Part shown: positions 42,381-51,156 of the stretch, piece by piece
Numbering within the stretch: the stretch's first letter is position 1
Layout of the letters: each line of letters begins with the position of its first letter
From: Alphaproteobacteria bacterium HGW-Alphaproteobacteria-7
Lineage (GTDB): Bacteria > Pseudomonadota > Alphaproteobacteria > Sphingomonadales > Sphingomonadaceae
NCBI GenBank assembly: GCA_002842735.1
Contig: PHEB01000007.1
Coordinates: 1 to 64,000, forward strand
Reading direction: 5' to 3'
DNA length: 64,000 bases
Notes under the pieces: model-generated
What the model was told of the DNA's origin: nothing
Seen by the model: the letters and a program-made list of their open reading frames with translations, nothing else
Databases searched by the model: none
Translations under genes and position numbers: made by a program

Positions 42381-44773
42381 GCGAGGCGCTCCACTTCGAT
42401 ATCAGGCCGGGACCGCTTGTCGTAGATCGTTAATCCGTTAAGTTGTTCTGGTCTCGGCGCGGGGAAGAGGTAACTGGCGATATATCCGATTGTGATCGAT
42501 GCCGCGATAGCGATCGCGAGGTAGAAAAAGGGGTGAACAAGGCTGAAGAACCAGCACACTATCGTCAGCACGGTAGCCGCTATGATACCAATCGCGGTTC
42601 CTTGCCAATTGGCCCGCTTGGTAAACATTCCTAGCGAGTAGGCCCCAGCAAAACTCCCGCCAAAGAGGCCGAAGAGCTCGATCGTCAGGTCAAGCAGCGA
42701 ACGCACGTCGAGGCGCGAAAGAATCATGGCAAGGGCGATCCCGACAGCCCCAATTAGCACCGTCATCCACTCGGCGAAACGTACTGACTCTTTCTGAGTG
42801 GGAGCTGAGCTACGGAACTTTTCATAGAAATCTACAGACAACAGCGTGGCGACAGAATTAATTATCCCTGCCATCGTGCCCATGGCTGCCGCGAAGAGGC
42901 CTGCAATGATGACACCGGTGATTCCGTGTGGAAGCTCGGTGCCAATAAACGCCGGGAACACCGCATCCACTGGAAGCATGGGATCTAGCCGACCGGGATT
43001 GGCGTGATAGTAGGCGAATAGAGTGGTTCCAATGATATAGAATATGAAGCCCGCAGGCAGCAGGATCAATGCGAAAAACCACACGGATCGGCCCGCTTCT
43101 CTCTCATCCGCCGTTGATAGCACACGCTGCATCAAAACCTGATCCTTGGGGAATGTTAGCACTGTGTCGAATCCATACAGGATTATGAAGCCCCAGAGCG
43201 TAGGCGTGGTAAAGTCGAAGCTTACGTTAACCATCTTCATTTTGTCGAATTGCATGGCAGTATCGTAGATTTGACTGGCGCCAACTGTGTAGATAATAAA
43301 ACCAATTGCGAAGAACGCTCCGCCAAACAACACGATTACTTGGAAAACATCCGTCCAGACGACTGCTTTCATACCTCCCAGCGCGGTGTAAATGATGGTG
43401 CAAACGCCGATAACCAAGATCCAGAAAATCACGCTAGTGCCTGTTATTGTGCTGATCGCGAGCGCTGGCAAGAACAGGACAATGCCCATTCGCCCACCAA
43501 CGTGCATCATGATTGCCATCGCCGAAGACAGCATCCGAATGGTAGGGTGGAACCGCGTTTCGAGATAACCGAACACTGAAACCAAGTTCAGCCTACGGAA
43601 CATTGGAACAATGAAAATTGCGACCGCGATAAGTGCAAAGACTGAAACCACCTTGCCCATCATATACTGCCAATCGGTATCGAACGCTTTGGAAGGTATG
43701 GCGAGGTAGCTGATCGAGCTTGTGTTGGCAGCGAACATACTGATCCCGACCGCCCAAAATGGGATCGTGCGTGATCCCAGGAAGAACTCGCTAGTAGATC
43801 CCAGCCGCGCGTGACGCCAGAAATAGAAACCGATCACCAGCATTCCGACGAGGTACGCGGTGATAATCGACCAATCCAACCAGCCCAGCCCGCGGCGCTG
43901 ATATTCCAGTTGCAGCTGATTGGCTATAAGGGAGCTGTCGTGCTGTGTCAGCGTGATTATGCCGTTGCGGTAGGCGGTCGTTGCCGCCTCGTTGGGAACG
44001 ACCGCCGCTATTGTCGACCAGGCATCCGTGATCGTGTTATATGTCAGCAGGCTGCGGTTAGACGGCCCTTGCGCAAGGTAGAGCAGGCCGGCTTGGCCGA
44101 TTGACTGCGTGGTGCCGACGACGGCAAGCGGCGGAGGCGTTCGCGCTTCCCACCCGGTCTTTGCCGTCCAGTGCCACTGCCGCTGCACATTTTCATGCGT
44201 TGTGGTCAGATAGAGTGCTCCGCCTTGTTCGGCGAGTGTCGTCGGGGTGCCTGAGGTGGGCGCGGGCTCTACGTTCCAACCAAGTGTTTCGGTCAATAGC
44301 GATAAATTGAAAAGGCTCATCTCGCCGCGCGCGTTGACCCCGACGAGAGAGATGAGATCGTTGCGGAAAACTAACTTGGATTTGGTTAAATCTCGTGGCA
44401 GCGAAGGCAGGATCCGGACGGCTAACCGGTCTCCGGTGCGGAAGGCGAGAAAAAGCTGGCCATCACGAGCCGCAACGATCGCGCGAGTACCATCACCCGC
44501 CACATCGATCACATCAGCGTCAAGAAGCGCTTGCGCCTCCAATGGCTTCCACTCGCCATCATCCTGTTCCTGAATAACGGCTCTACCCCCTTGAACAATG
44601 ACGGGGCGATTATCGAGTACCATTAAAACCGGTGTCGAACCGTTGGCGAGAAGCGGCGGCAGTGCCTGCGTCTTTAGACCTGTAATATTCTCTTCGCTTG
44701 CATAAGCGGGCCCGGCAAGCACTGCCAGCCAAACTCCTAATGCGCAGAGAGCTAGGCTAAAGCCTTTAGTCAT
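42377..44773 (-). CDS. Sodium:solute symporter with N-terminal periplasmic propeller-like domain
   Basis: This 798-residue protein has a signal peptide (1-25, ending PAYAS), a ~270-residue extracytoplasmic region rich in beta-strand repeats (GGALYLTTTHENVQRQWHW, NRSLLTYNTITDAWSTI) and then a complete SSS-family transporter of ~13 helices. Transporter motifs include FFLGSRTIPFWAVGISMFAANTSSISYLAIPSKAF and TALGGMKAVVWTDVFQ. SSS proteins with kelch-type ectodomains are known beside sialic-acid genes. Here the partners point to another solute. It overlaps both neighbours (ATGA with the lyase). Confidence 0.85.
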   Translation of the reverse strand: MTKGFSLALCALGVWLAVLAGPAYASEENITGLKTQALPPLLANGSTPVLMVLDNRPVIVQGGRAVIQEQDDGEWKPLEAQALLDADVIDVAGDGTRAIVAARDGQLFLAFRTGDRLAVRILPSLPRDLTKSKLVFRNDLISLVGVNARGEMSLFNLSLLTETLGWNVEPAPTSGTPTTLAEQGGALYLTTTHENVQRQWHWTAKTGWEARTPPPLAVVGTTQSIGQAGLLYLAQGPSNRSLLTYNTITDAWSTIAAVVPNEAATTAYRNGIITLTQHDSSLIANQLQLEYQRRGLGWLDWSIITAYLVGMLVIGFYFWRHARLGSTSEFFLGSRTIPFWAVGISMFAANTSSISYLAIPSKAFDTDWQYMMGKVVSVFALIAVAIFIVPMFRRLNLVSVFGYLETRFHPTIRMLSSAMAIMMHVGGRMGIVLFLPALAISTITGTSVIFWILVIGVCTIIYTALGGMKAVVWTDVFQVIVLFGGAFFAIGFIIYTVGASQIYDTAMQFDKMKMVNVSFDFTTPTLWGFIILYGFDTVLTFPKDQVLMQRVLSTADEREAGRSVWFFALILLPAGFIFYIIGTTLFAYYHANPGRLDPMLPVDAVFPAFIGTELPHGITGVIIAGLFAAAMGTMAGIINSVATLLSVDFYEKFRSSAPTQKESVRFAEWMTVLIGAVGIALAMILSRLDVRSLLDLTIELFGLFGGSFAGAYSLGMFTKRANWQGTAIGIIAATVLTIVCWFFSLVHPFFYLAIAIAASITIGYIASYLFPAPRPEQLNGLTIYDKRSRPDIEVERLA

Positions 44774-45594
44774 AAATCATGTTCCCCGGCTGCACTCAAA
44801 GTAGAACGAGCCTGTTCGATTTGAGGCCGGTCGACTATTTTGCCTTCAAAGGCGAAAGCTCCGTGCCCTCGTTTTGCGGCACTCTCGGCCGCTTCAAGCA
44901 GTCGCCGAGCGTCCTCGATAGCGCCGGTTCGGTCGAACACGTTGTTGATGATTGACACTTGCCGGGGGTGTATGCAGCTTTTGCCGAGAAAGCCCATGTC
45001 ACGAGCCAGGACAGCTTCGGCCCGGAAACCAACCTCGTCTGTGATATCAGGCCATGCCCCATCATATGCGAAGCAGCCCGCCTCCCCGGCGGCCAAACGT
45101 ATTTGCCAAAGCGCCTCGAAGACCGGGCGCTGATCACCACGCACGATGCCGAGCGGGGCGAATAGATCGTTAAGGCCAGCCTGAAGGCCTATAACCTTTG
45201 GATGGGCAGCGGCGATCTCTGCGGCGCGGCGCAGGCCTCGCGGCGTTTCGACATTCACCAAGAGCGAGGCTGACGTCAGGGCGGCGACCGCTCGCACATC
45301 ATCAGAGTTTTCCGCCTTTGGCACGTTGACAAGGATTTTTGTGCATTGGGGTAAGGCGGCAAGATCATCATGCCCGAATGGAGTGCCAAGTGCGTTGATG
45401 CGAACGATGAGAGTTTTATTGGTCGCTCGGACTGCATCGCTTTTGAGAAACGCCACCAACCGGCCACGCGCGTCTGCCTTACCATCCGGCGGTACCGAAT
45501 CTTCCAGATCAAAAGAGATCGCATCAGCTTCGCTGGCAACCGCCTTGGTGAAGAGATCAGGGCGCGCGCAGGGCACGAAAAGTTTACTACGCAT
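44770..45594 (-). CDS. CitE/HpcH-type acyl-CoA lyase
   Basis: This 274-residue protein is a TIM-barrel enzyme of the citrate-lyase-beta/malyl-CoA lyase family. It shows RSKLFVPCARPDLF, the metal/CoA site ISFDLEDSVPPDGKADAR, VRINALGTPFGHDDL, the Glu in LLVNVETPRGL and IGLQAGLNDLFAPLG, and the C-terminal GKSCIHPRQVSIIN. Such enzymes cleave malyl-, methylmalyl- or citramalyl-CoA to acetyl- or propionyl-CoA plus a 2-oxoacid. The ATG at 45594 has AAGGAGAGG upstream. With the CoA-transferase at 52944 it could activate and split a hydroxy-dicarboxylate. Confidence 0.88.
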   Translation of the reverse strand: MRSKLFVPCARPDLFTKAVASEADAISFDLEDSVPPDGKADARGRLVAFLKSDAVRATNKTLIVRINALGTPFGHDDLAALPQCTKILVNVPKAENSDDVRAVAALTSASLLVNVETPRGLRRAAEIAAAHPKVIGLQAGLNDLFAPLGIVRGDQRPVFEALWQIRLAAGEAGCFAYDGAWPDITDEVGFRAEAVLARDMGFLGKSCIHPRQVSIINNVFDRTGAIEDARRLLEAAESAAKRGHGAFAFEGKIVDRPQIEQARSTLSAAGEHDL

Positions 45595-45791
45595 CACCAC
45601 CTCTCCTTGAGATAAACGACTTTTTGCCGATCCTGATATCAGAAGAAAGCATTTCTCGCGTTTGCGCGCTAGAGGAGCCCCCCTAAAGCGCACTGAAAAC
45701 AGAAAAAGCGTGGTGTGAACGCAGGCCCGCCCTATTGGACCGTGAATGCGAGAACCGTATCACTTGGTTCATAACATGGGAGGGGATTACT
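45595..45791. promoter_or_regulatory. Divergent control region of the catabolic island
   Basis: This 197-nt space separates the leftward lyase operon from the rightward TonB-receptor operon. It is where the LysR regulator would bind. A small palindrome AGAAA-GCA-TTTCT lies at 45644-45656. AGGGGATT precedes the receptor ATG. No single promoter can be assigned with confidence. Confidence 0.4.
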
Positions 45792-48014
45792 ATGAGGAAT
45801 TTTGCTCACGTAAAGCTGTTCGCGTTACTGCTTGGTACGACTTCGACTGCTGCGCTGGCAGGACACGAATCCGACCTGCAGACAACGAAGCCGACCAATA
45901 CGCAGCAAGCATCAACGGTTACACAAGACAGTCCAGCGCCGTTGGCCACACCCGACGAGCAAGATGCGCAAAGTCGCTCCATTATCGTCACTGGTAGCCG
46001 CACCCCCCGGGCTGTAGACAAGATCGCAGGGGCGGTTACCGTCATCACTTCTGCCGACGTCCAGCGTTCGCTTGCGCTGACCGAAGACAGTACTGCAGTT
46101 TTGGCCAAGACGGTCCCAGGCTATTCAGAATCCAGTCAGACATTGAACACGCTGGGCGAGACAATGCGTGGCCGCGTCGCGCTCTATCTGTTTGACGGCA
46201 TTCCTCAGTCGACCCCACTGCGCAATGGGAGCCGAAACGCGGCCTTTACCGATATGTCCACCATCGAGCGGATTGAGGTTATTGGCGGAGCCTCTGCATC
46301 TGAAGGCATCGGCGCGGAGGGCGGTGTTATCAACTACATTTCCCGTCGGGCGACCCAACCCGGCCTACATGTCAACCTTGGAGGTCGGCTGGGCACACAG
46401 TTTCGGGACGACAGTGGAATATGGGGTATCAAGGGTGATGTCGCTTACAAAGGGAGCGGTGTCGACTTTTTTGCAGCCGGTGCTTACGTTGATCGCGGCA
46501 TAACCTACGATGCCAACGGGCGACGCATCGGCATGTCGGCTTCGAGTTCGCTGTCTGACTCTGTTCAGAAAAACTTGTTTGTCAAAGTTGGCACCGATTT
46601 TGGCGCGGGCGATACGCAGCGGCTTGAGTTGACCGCCAACTGGTTCAGACTCAAAGGCAAGGCCAACTATCACTGGGTTGCCGGCGATCGCGCTTTAGGC
46701 ATCCCGGATACCGCCGAACCTGGCCCTCAGTTGATCGACGGGGTCGATGTCCTTCGTCCAGACTTTAACGATTTTAAGCAGACGGCGCTCAAATATAGTA
46801 ATGAAGATGTCTTTGGTGGCACCCTGATTACCACTGTGTACGCAGCACGGCAGGCAATGCGCTTCCCGGGTGACAATGGCGCGAGTCGACAGGACCCGCA
46901 GATTGCTCCGCTGGGCACGCTGGTCGATCAGTCGGAGGTGCTGTCAAAGAAATACGGCCTGCTCACCTCGTTCTCGCGGCCAGATTTCCTGATCGATGAT
47001 CTCTTGCTGCGAATCGGTGTCGATGCAGTGCATGATCAGACTCAACAGCGCCTCGCGCTCACCGACCGTGTCTGGGTTCCGCCGATGAACTACGACAGCA
47101 TCGGCCCGTACATCCAAATGTCATGGGACATTGGGCCGGTTACGCTCTCGGGCGGAGCGCGGCATGAAAACGGGCAAGTTCAAGTTGACGATTATGTCAC
47201 CACATTTTTCCGGAACAGTGTAGCAGTTGAGGGTGGAAAGCTTAAATATTCGAATACATTGCCGAATGTTGGCCTTGTAACGCGTCTTGGTGCTGGTTTT
47301 TCAGTTTTTGGATCCTACTCAAAGGGCTTCACGCTGCCCAACCTCGGCATCCCTTTGCGGAATATAAACACGCCCGGGCAAAGTGTGGAAGGCATCGTCG
47401 ATCTTAAGGCGGTAATCTTCGACAACAAGGAGATTGGTGCGAACTGGCGTGGTCGCCGGGGTAGTGTGGGCGTTTCAGCCTATCGATCCTTCTCCAAGCT
47501 CGGTTCAAGCTTGGCTGTTGATCCTGTAACGCAGGACTTCGTTCTGAACCGGCGACCAGTTAGGATCACTGGCATTGACGCCACCGCCGAACTACGGGCG
47601 ACCGACTGGTTTCGGTTCAATGGGGTATACAGCCATGTCAAAGGTCGAACGACATCGGGGAACAATGTTCTGACGCCGGTTGAGACGCCCCTCGGGATCA
47701 CAAACATCCCACTGGACAAGTTGGTTGTGAGTGGAACGTTTACACCTACCGATGCGCTTTCATTTACAATCGGAATGGACACAACGTTTGATCGCGCACA
47801 GGCGGGATCCTCCCCGCCAGAAGACATTGAGGGCCGTACCCTGTTCGATCTTACCGCCAAATATCGGATCGAGAACGCTGGCACTGTTACACTTGGTGTC
47901 GAAAATCTGTTCAATGAATTTTACTTCCTAGCATTCTCCCAGATCGATTTTTTCCAGAACTACTTTGCCGGCCGCGGGCGAACCGTTTCGTTGCAGTTCC
48001 GAACCGATTTCTAA
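45792..48014 (+). CDS. TonB-dependent outer-membrane receptor
   Basis: This 740-residue protein has a signal peptide ending TAALA and a linker. The plug domain follows, with IIVTGSRTPRAVDKIAGAVTVIT (TonB box/plug start), LYLFDGIPQ and IERIEVIGGASASEGIGAEGGVINYISRRA. A ~550-residue beta-barrel ends VSLQFRTDF with the expected terminal Phe. It energises uptake of a large or scarce ligand. The ATG at 45792 is chosen over 45735 because AGGGGATT and the signal peptide start there. GC is clearly lower than in the core genes. Confidence 0.93.
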   Translation: MRNFAHVKLFALLLGTTSTAALAGHESDLQTTKPTNTQQASTVTQDSPAPLATPDEQDAQSRSIIVTGSRTPRAVDKIAGAVTVITSADVQRSLALTEDSTAVLAKTVPGYSESSQTLNTLGETMRGRVALYLFDGIPQSTPLRNGSRNAAFTDMSTIERIEVIGGASASEGIGAEGGVINYISRRATQPGLHVNLGGRLGTQFRDDSGIWGIKGDVAYKGSGVDFFAAGAYVDRGITYDANGRRIGMSASSSLSDSVQKNLFVKVGTDFGAGDTQRLELTANWFRLKGKANYHWVAGDRALGIPDTAEPGPQLIDGVDVLRPDFNDFKQTALKYSNEDVFGGTLITTVYAARQAMRFPGDNGASRQDPQIAPLGTLVDQSEVLSKKYGLLTSFSRPDFLIDDLLLRIGVDAVHDQTQQRLALTDRVWVPPMNYDSIGPYIQMSWDIGPVTLSGGARHENGQVQVDDYVTTFFRNSVAVEGGKLKYSNTLPNVGLVTRLGAGFSVFGSYSKGFTLPNLGIPLRNINTPGQSVEGIVDLKAVIFDNKEIGANWRGRRGSVGVSAYRSFSKLGSSLAVDPVTQDFVLNRRPVRITGIDATAELRATDWFRFNGVYSHVKGRTTSGNNVLTPVETPLGITNIPLDKLVVSGTFTPTDALSFTIGMDTTFDRAQAGSSPPEDIEGRTLFDLTAKYRIENAGTVTLGVENLFNEFYFLAFSQIDFFQNYFAGRGRTVSLQFRTDF

Positions 48015-48046
48015 GAACTGCGAGAATCTGATCAAGGGGAGCCGGG

Positions 48047-49003
48047 GTGACTGAAGGCAAAGCCAATAGCCAAATCATGATCGCCGGCTCCGCCAACGTT
48101 GATTTCGTCGTTCGCGCACCGAATATTCCCGCACCGGGTGAAACGGTGCTCGGCAGCGATCTAATGATTGTTCCGGGTGGCAAGGGCGCAAACCAAGCTG
48201 TCGCCTGCGCTCTTGCTGGTGGCGTTTTGACAAGCATGGTAGCGGCCATCGGGAACGATTCCCTCGCCGGGATTGTCGCGAACTCCCTGTCATCGGCAGG
48301 TGTGCATTTACACCGTGTGGAATCAGAACGTTCAACCGGCGTGGCTCTGATTACGGTGTCTGAACAAGCCGAGAATGCAATCACCGTAGCTCCCGGCGCT
48401 AATGCTGACCTATCGCCGACTGATCTGCCGGATCTTTCCGATATCGAATGGTTGGTCGTTCAACTCGAAACACCGATAGAAACCGTTACCGCGTTCGCCC
48501 GCGCAGCGAAGATTGCAGGCGTCAAAGTGTTGCTCAATGCTGCTCCAGCTAGAGAAATTCCTGCTGCTCTTTTACAGGCTGCCGATGTCGTTGTAGTCAA
48601 TGAGCCTGAGCTGTCTGTCGTCGCTGGGATCGACGGCTCGATTGCCGCTCAACTGCAACGGGTCGGCGTTTCATGCGCCGTGGTGACACTTGGGGGGCGA
48701 GGCTGTTGCGCGTTTGTAGACGGGCGCTGGGTTCTTCAACCCGCATTTACCGTTGAGCCAGTTGACACAACGGCGGCGGGCGATACTTTCGTCGGCGTTC
48801 TGGCTGCGGTATTGTCACAAAATCATTCTATAGAGGCGGCATTACGCCTAGCTGCGGCCGCCGCGGCCCTAACAACCACCCGCGCGGGTGCCCAATCAAG
48901 CATTCCCAAAGCTGCCGAGGTCATCGCTTTCGCTGCTGACGGCCCTTGCGGAGAGCGGCAGCCCCTGATGCAATATTGCGGTCTTTCTACTATAAATGCT
49001 TGA
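48047..49003 (+). CDS. rbsK: PfkB-family carbohydrate kinase (ribokinase-like)
   Basis: This 318-residue cytoplasmic sugar kinase shows the first PfkB signature GGKGANQAVACALAGG with its ribose-contacting residues and the PAPGETVLG start. It also has the VLNAAPAREIP and VNEPEL segments typical of ribokinases, and the second signature DTTAAGDTFVGVLAAVL with catalytic Asp. It should phosphorylate a furanose such as ribose or a similar pentose. GTG start with AAGGGGAGCC upstream. The C-terminus (LMQYCGLSTINA) overlaps the next frame. Confidence 0.86.
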   Translation: MTEGKANSQIMIAGSANVDFVVRAPNIPAPGETVLGSDLMIVPGGKGANQAVACALAGGVLTSMVAAIGNDSLAGIVANSLSSAGVHLHRVESERSTGVALITVSEQAENAITVAPGANADLSPTDLPDLSDIEWLVVQLETPIETVTAFARAAKIAGVKVLLNAAPAREIPAALLQAADVVVVNEPELSVVAGIDGSIAAQLQRVGVSCAVVTLGGRGCCAFVDGRWVLQPAFTVEPVDTTAAGDTFVGVLAAVLSQNHSIEAALRLAAAAAALTTTRAGAQSSIPKAAEVIAFAADGPCGERQPLMQYCGLSTINA

Positions 49004-51152
49004 GATCTTCGTTCCTATGACCTCACCCCATCGAACCACCAGTGACATCAAGTTTAGCCATGCGCTGACTGGGCCTTACTTGCCAACGCCAGGCAAGGCT
49101 CCAGGATGGCCTTTCACCGCGATGGCACCGTGGAAGATCGATGTCGACGCAGCCGTTGATGAATGGGTTAGGGGTCTTGTCGAGTGGCGTCATGAGCATC
49201 TGATTCGTATAGGCTTTGACGACGCACTCTACCGTGAACCCGCGCTCCAATGGGCGCAATCGAATTTCGTCCATGCGTTAGCGATGGTCGAAGACCGTTA
49301 CTTTTTCGATGTTGATGCCGGGGAATATACGGTCAATCGCTATCTCGACGATCTCGAAGCCCGTTACGGTGGGATCGACAGTGTGCTCATTTGGTATATC
49401 TATCCCAATATCGGGATAGATGACCGCAACCAATTTGATTTGGCTAAGGCGTTACCTGGTGGTATTCTGGCACTAAAGCGGGTGGTCGCAGATTTTCACG
49501 CTCGCGGGGTTAAGGTGTTTCTTCCGACAATGCCGTGGGATAACGGCACGCGCGAAGACACGGCTTCCGATTGGGATCGAATGGCCGATCTTGTCGCCGA
49601 AACTGGTGCTGATGGAATAAACGGTGACACCTATTCCGGCGTGCCGCGCGCATTTCATACCGCCTGTGAAGCGCGGGGAACAAAGGTCATTCTTCAGCCA
49701 GAATCGACCGCGCAGGCAGGGGACCATCACCTGTCGTGGAACTTGCAGAGTTGGAGCAAGCGCATACCTGATGAGACAATTCCAACAGTTGTTAAGCTTA
49801 AGTGGCTAGAGCCGCGTCATATCATTAACATCGAAAATCGCTGGAGCCGAAACCGTACCAACGATCTGCAGCACGCATTCTTCAATGGTATCGGCTACGT
49901 TGCGTGGGAAAACGTGTTCGGATTTGTCAATCTCTTCACTGAGCGCGATGCCGAAACCCTGCGCCGCGTGGCGACGGTGCAGCGCCAGTTTTGCGTTGAA
50001 CTTACGGGGGCGGATTGGCACCCCTATGAGCGGACGTTGCAGAACGGTGTTTTTGCAAGCCGTTGGCCAGGCGCTGGCCGCACGCTGTGGACACTGATTA
50101 ACCGGCAAGAGTACACGATTGGTGGCGAGCAATTAGCCGTGCCACACACAGGTGGCACAGTGTACTACGATGTCTGGGGCGGAATGCGTATCGAACCGCG
50201 AATCGAAGATGGTCGCGCAATTCTTGGCACTGAATTGGACGGCAACGGTTTCGGAGCCTTTCTGGCCGACACGACGGGCGGAGATCTCAGCAATTTTCTA
50301 GCGCAGATGCGCGATTTTTCAAAACAGCCCTTGTCCGCATACTCGAACGAATGGACGGCTGCCCGCCAAGAGCTCGTCCCAGTCAAACCGACACCCAAGT
50401 ATGAGAATGCACCTGAGGGGATGGTTGCCATTCCCGCCGCATTGTTTGATTTTAAGGTTCGCGGCTTGGTGATCGAAGGCTACGCCCAAGCTGGTGTTGA
50501 TGTTCAATACCCGTGGGAGACCGAGCCCCGGCGCGACCATCGCCATCGTATCGATATTCCTGCCTTCGCTATTGATCGCCACCCGGTTACAAACGCGCAA
50601 TTCAAAGAATTTATCGAAGCAAGTGGTTACGCACCGCACGACCAACAAAGCTTTCTGTCGCACTGGATCGATGGCGCACCTCCCTCGGGTTGGGATGATT
50701 GTCCCGTAACATGGGTCGCGATGGATGACGCGCAGGCTTATGCAAGCTGGGCTGGTAAAAGGCTCCCGCGCGAGTGGGAATGGCAATATGCGGCGCAGGG
50801 CTCCGATGGACGGCGCTATCCGTGGGGCAATCATTGGCGTGATGACAATGCGCCCAATGCCAGCATGAAGCGCCGAATGGCTCGCCCACCCGTAATTGGC
50901 CGCCACCCTAGCGGTGCAAGCCCATTCGGAGTCGAAGATCTCGTCGGCACCATATGGCAATGGACCGACGAATACCGGGATGAACATGTGCGTGCCGCCG
51001 TGTTACGCGGTGGCAATGCCTATCAGCCGCAAACATCTCATTGGTATTTCCCCCAAGCCTACGCGCTCGACGAGCACGGCAAGTACTTATTAATGGCGCC
51101 GGCAAAGGACCGCTCGGCAGGAATCGGGTTTCGCTGTGTCGTTGATCTGTGA
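48996..51152 (+). CDS. TIM-barrel glycosidase-like protein fused to a SUMF1/FGE-like domain
   Basis: This is a protein of up to 718 residues (ATG at 48996; an ATG at 49017 is the alternative). Residues ~40-450 look like a (beta/alpha)8 glycoside-hydrolase-type domain with strand-end acids in LIWYIYPNIGIDDRNQ, FLPTMPWDNGTREDT, ADGINGDTYSGVP and ILQPESTAQ, followed by a beta-domain. Residues ~470-718 match the SUMF1 fold: IDRHPVTNAQFKEFI, WAGKRLPREWEWQYAA, YPWGN, GTIWQWTDEYRDE and GIGFRC. The copper-binding Cys pair of true formylglycine-generating enzymes is missing, so that activity is unlikely. No signal peptide. I do not recognise the family of the N-terminal part. Confidence 0.7.
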   Translation: MLEIFVPMTSPHRTTSDIKFSHALTGPYLPTPGKAPGWPFTAMAPWKIDVDAAVDEWVRGLVEWRHEHLIRIGFDDALYREPALQWAQSNFVHALAMVEDRYFFDVDAGEYTVNRYLDDLEARYGGIDSVLIWYIYPNIGIDDRNQFDLAKALPGGILALKRVVADFHARGVKVFLPTMPWDNGTREDTASDWDRMADLVAETGADGINGDTYSGVPRAFHTACEARGTKVILQPESTAQAGDHHLSWNLQSWSKRIPDETIPTVVKLKWLEPRHIINIENRWSRNRTNDLQHAFFNGIGYVAWENVFGFVNLFTERDAETLRRVATVQRQFCVELTGADWHPYERTLQNGVFASRWPGAGRTLWTLINRQEYTIGGEQLAVPHTGGTVYYDVWGGMRIEPRIEDGRAILGTELDGNGFGAFLADTTGGDLSNFLAQMRDFSKQPLSAYSNEWTAARQELVPVKPTPKYENAPEGMVAIPAALFDFKVRGLVIEGYAQAGVDVQYPWETEPRRDHRHRIDIPAFAIDRHPVTNAQFKEFIEASGYAPHDQQSFLSHWIDGAPPSGWDDCPVTWVAMDDAQAYASWAGKRLPREWEWQYAAQGSDGRRYPWGNHWRDDNAPNASMKRRMARPPVIGRHPSGASPFGVEDLVGTIWQWTDEYRDEHVRAAVLRGGNAYQPQTSHWYFPQAYALDEHGKYLLMAPAKDRSAGIGFRCVVDL

Positions 51153-51156
51153 CGCC

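Noticed and set aside
48996-51152. Formylglycine-generating enzyme for a sulfatase
   Set aside because: The C-terminal domain has the fold but not the copper-binding cysteines, and no sulfatase gene is in the window.
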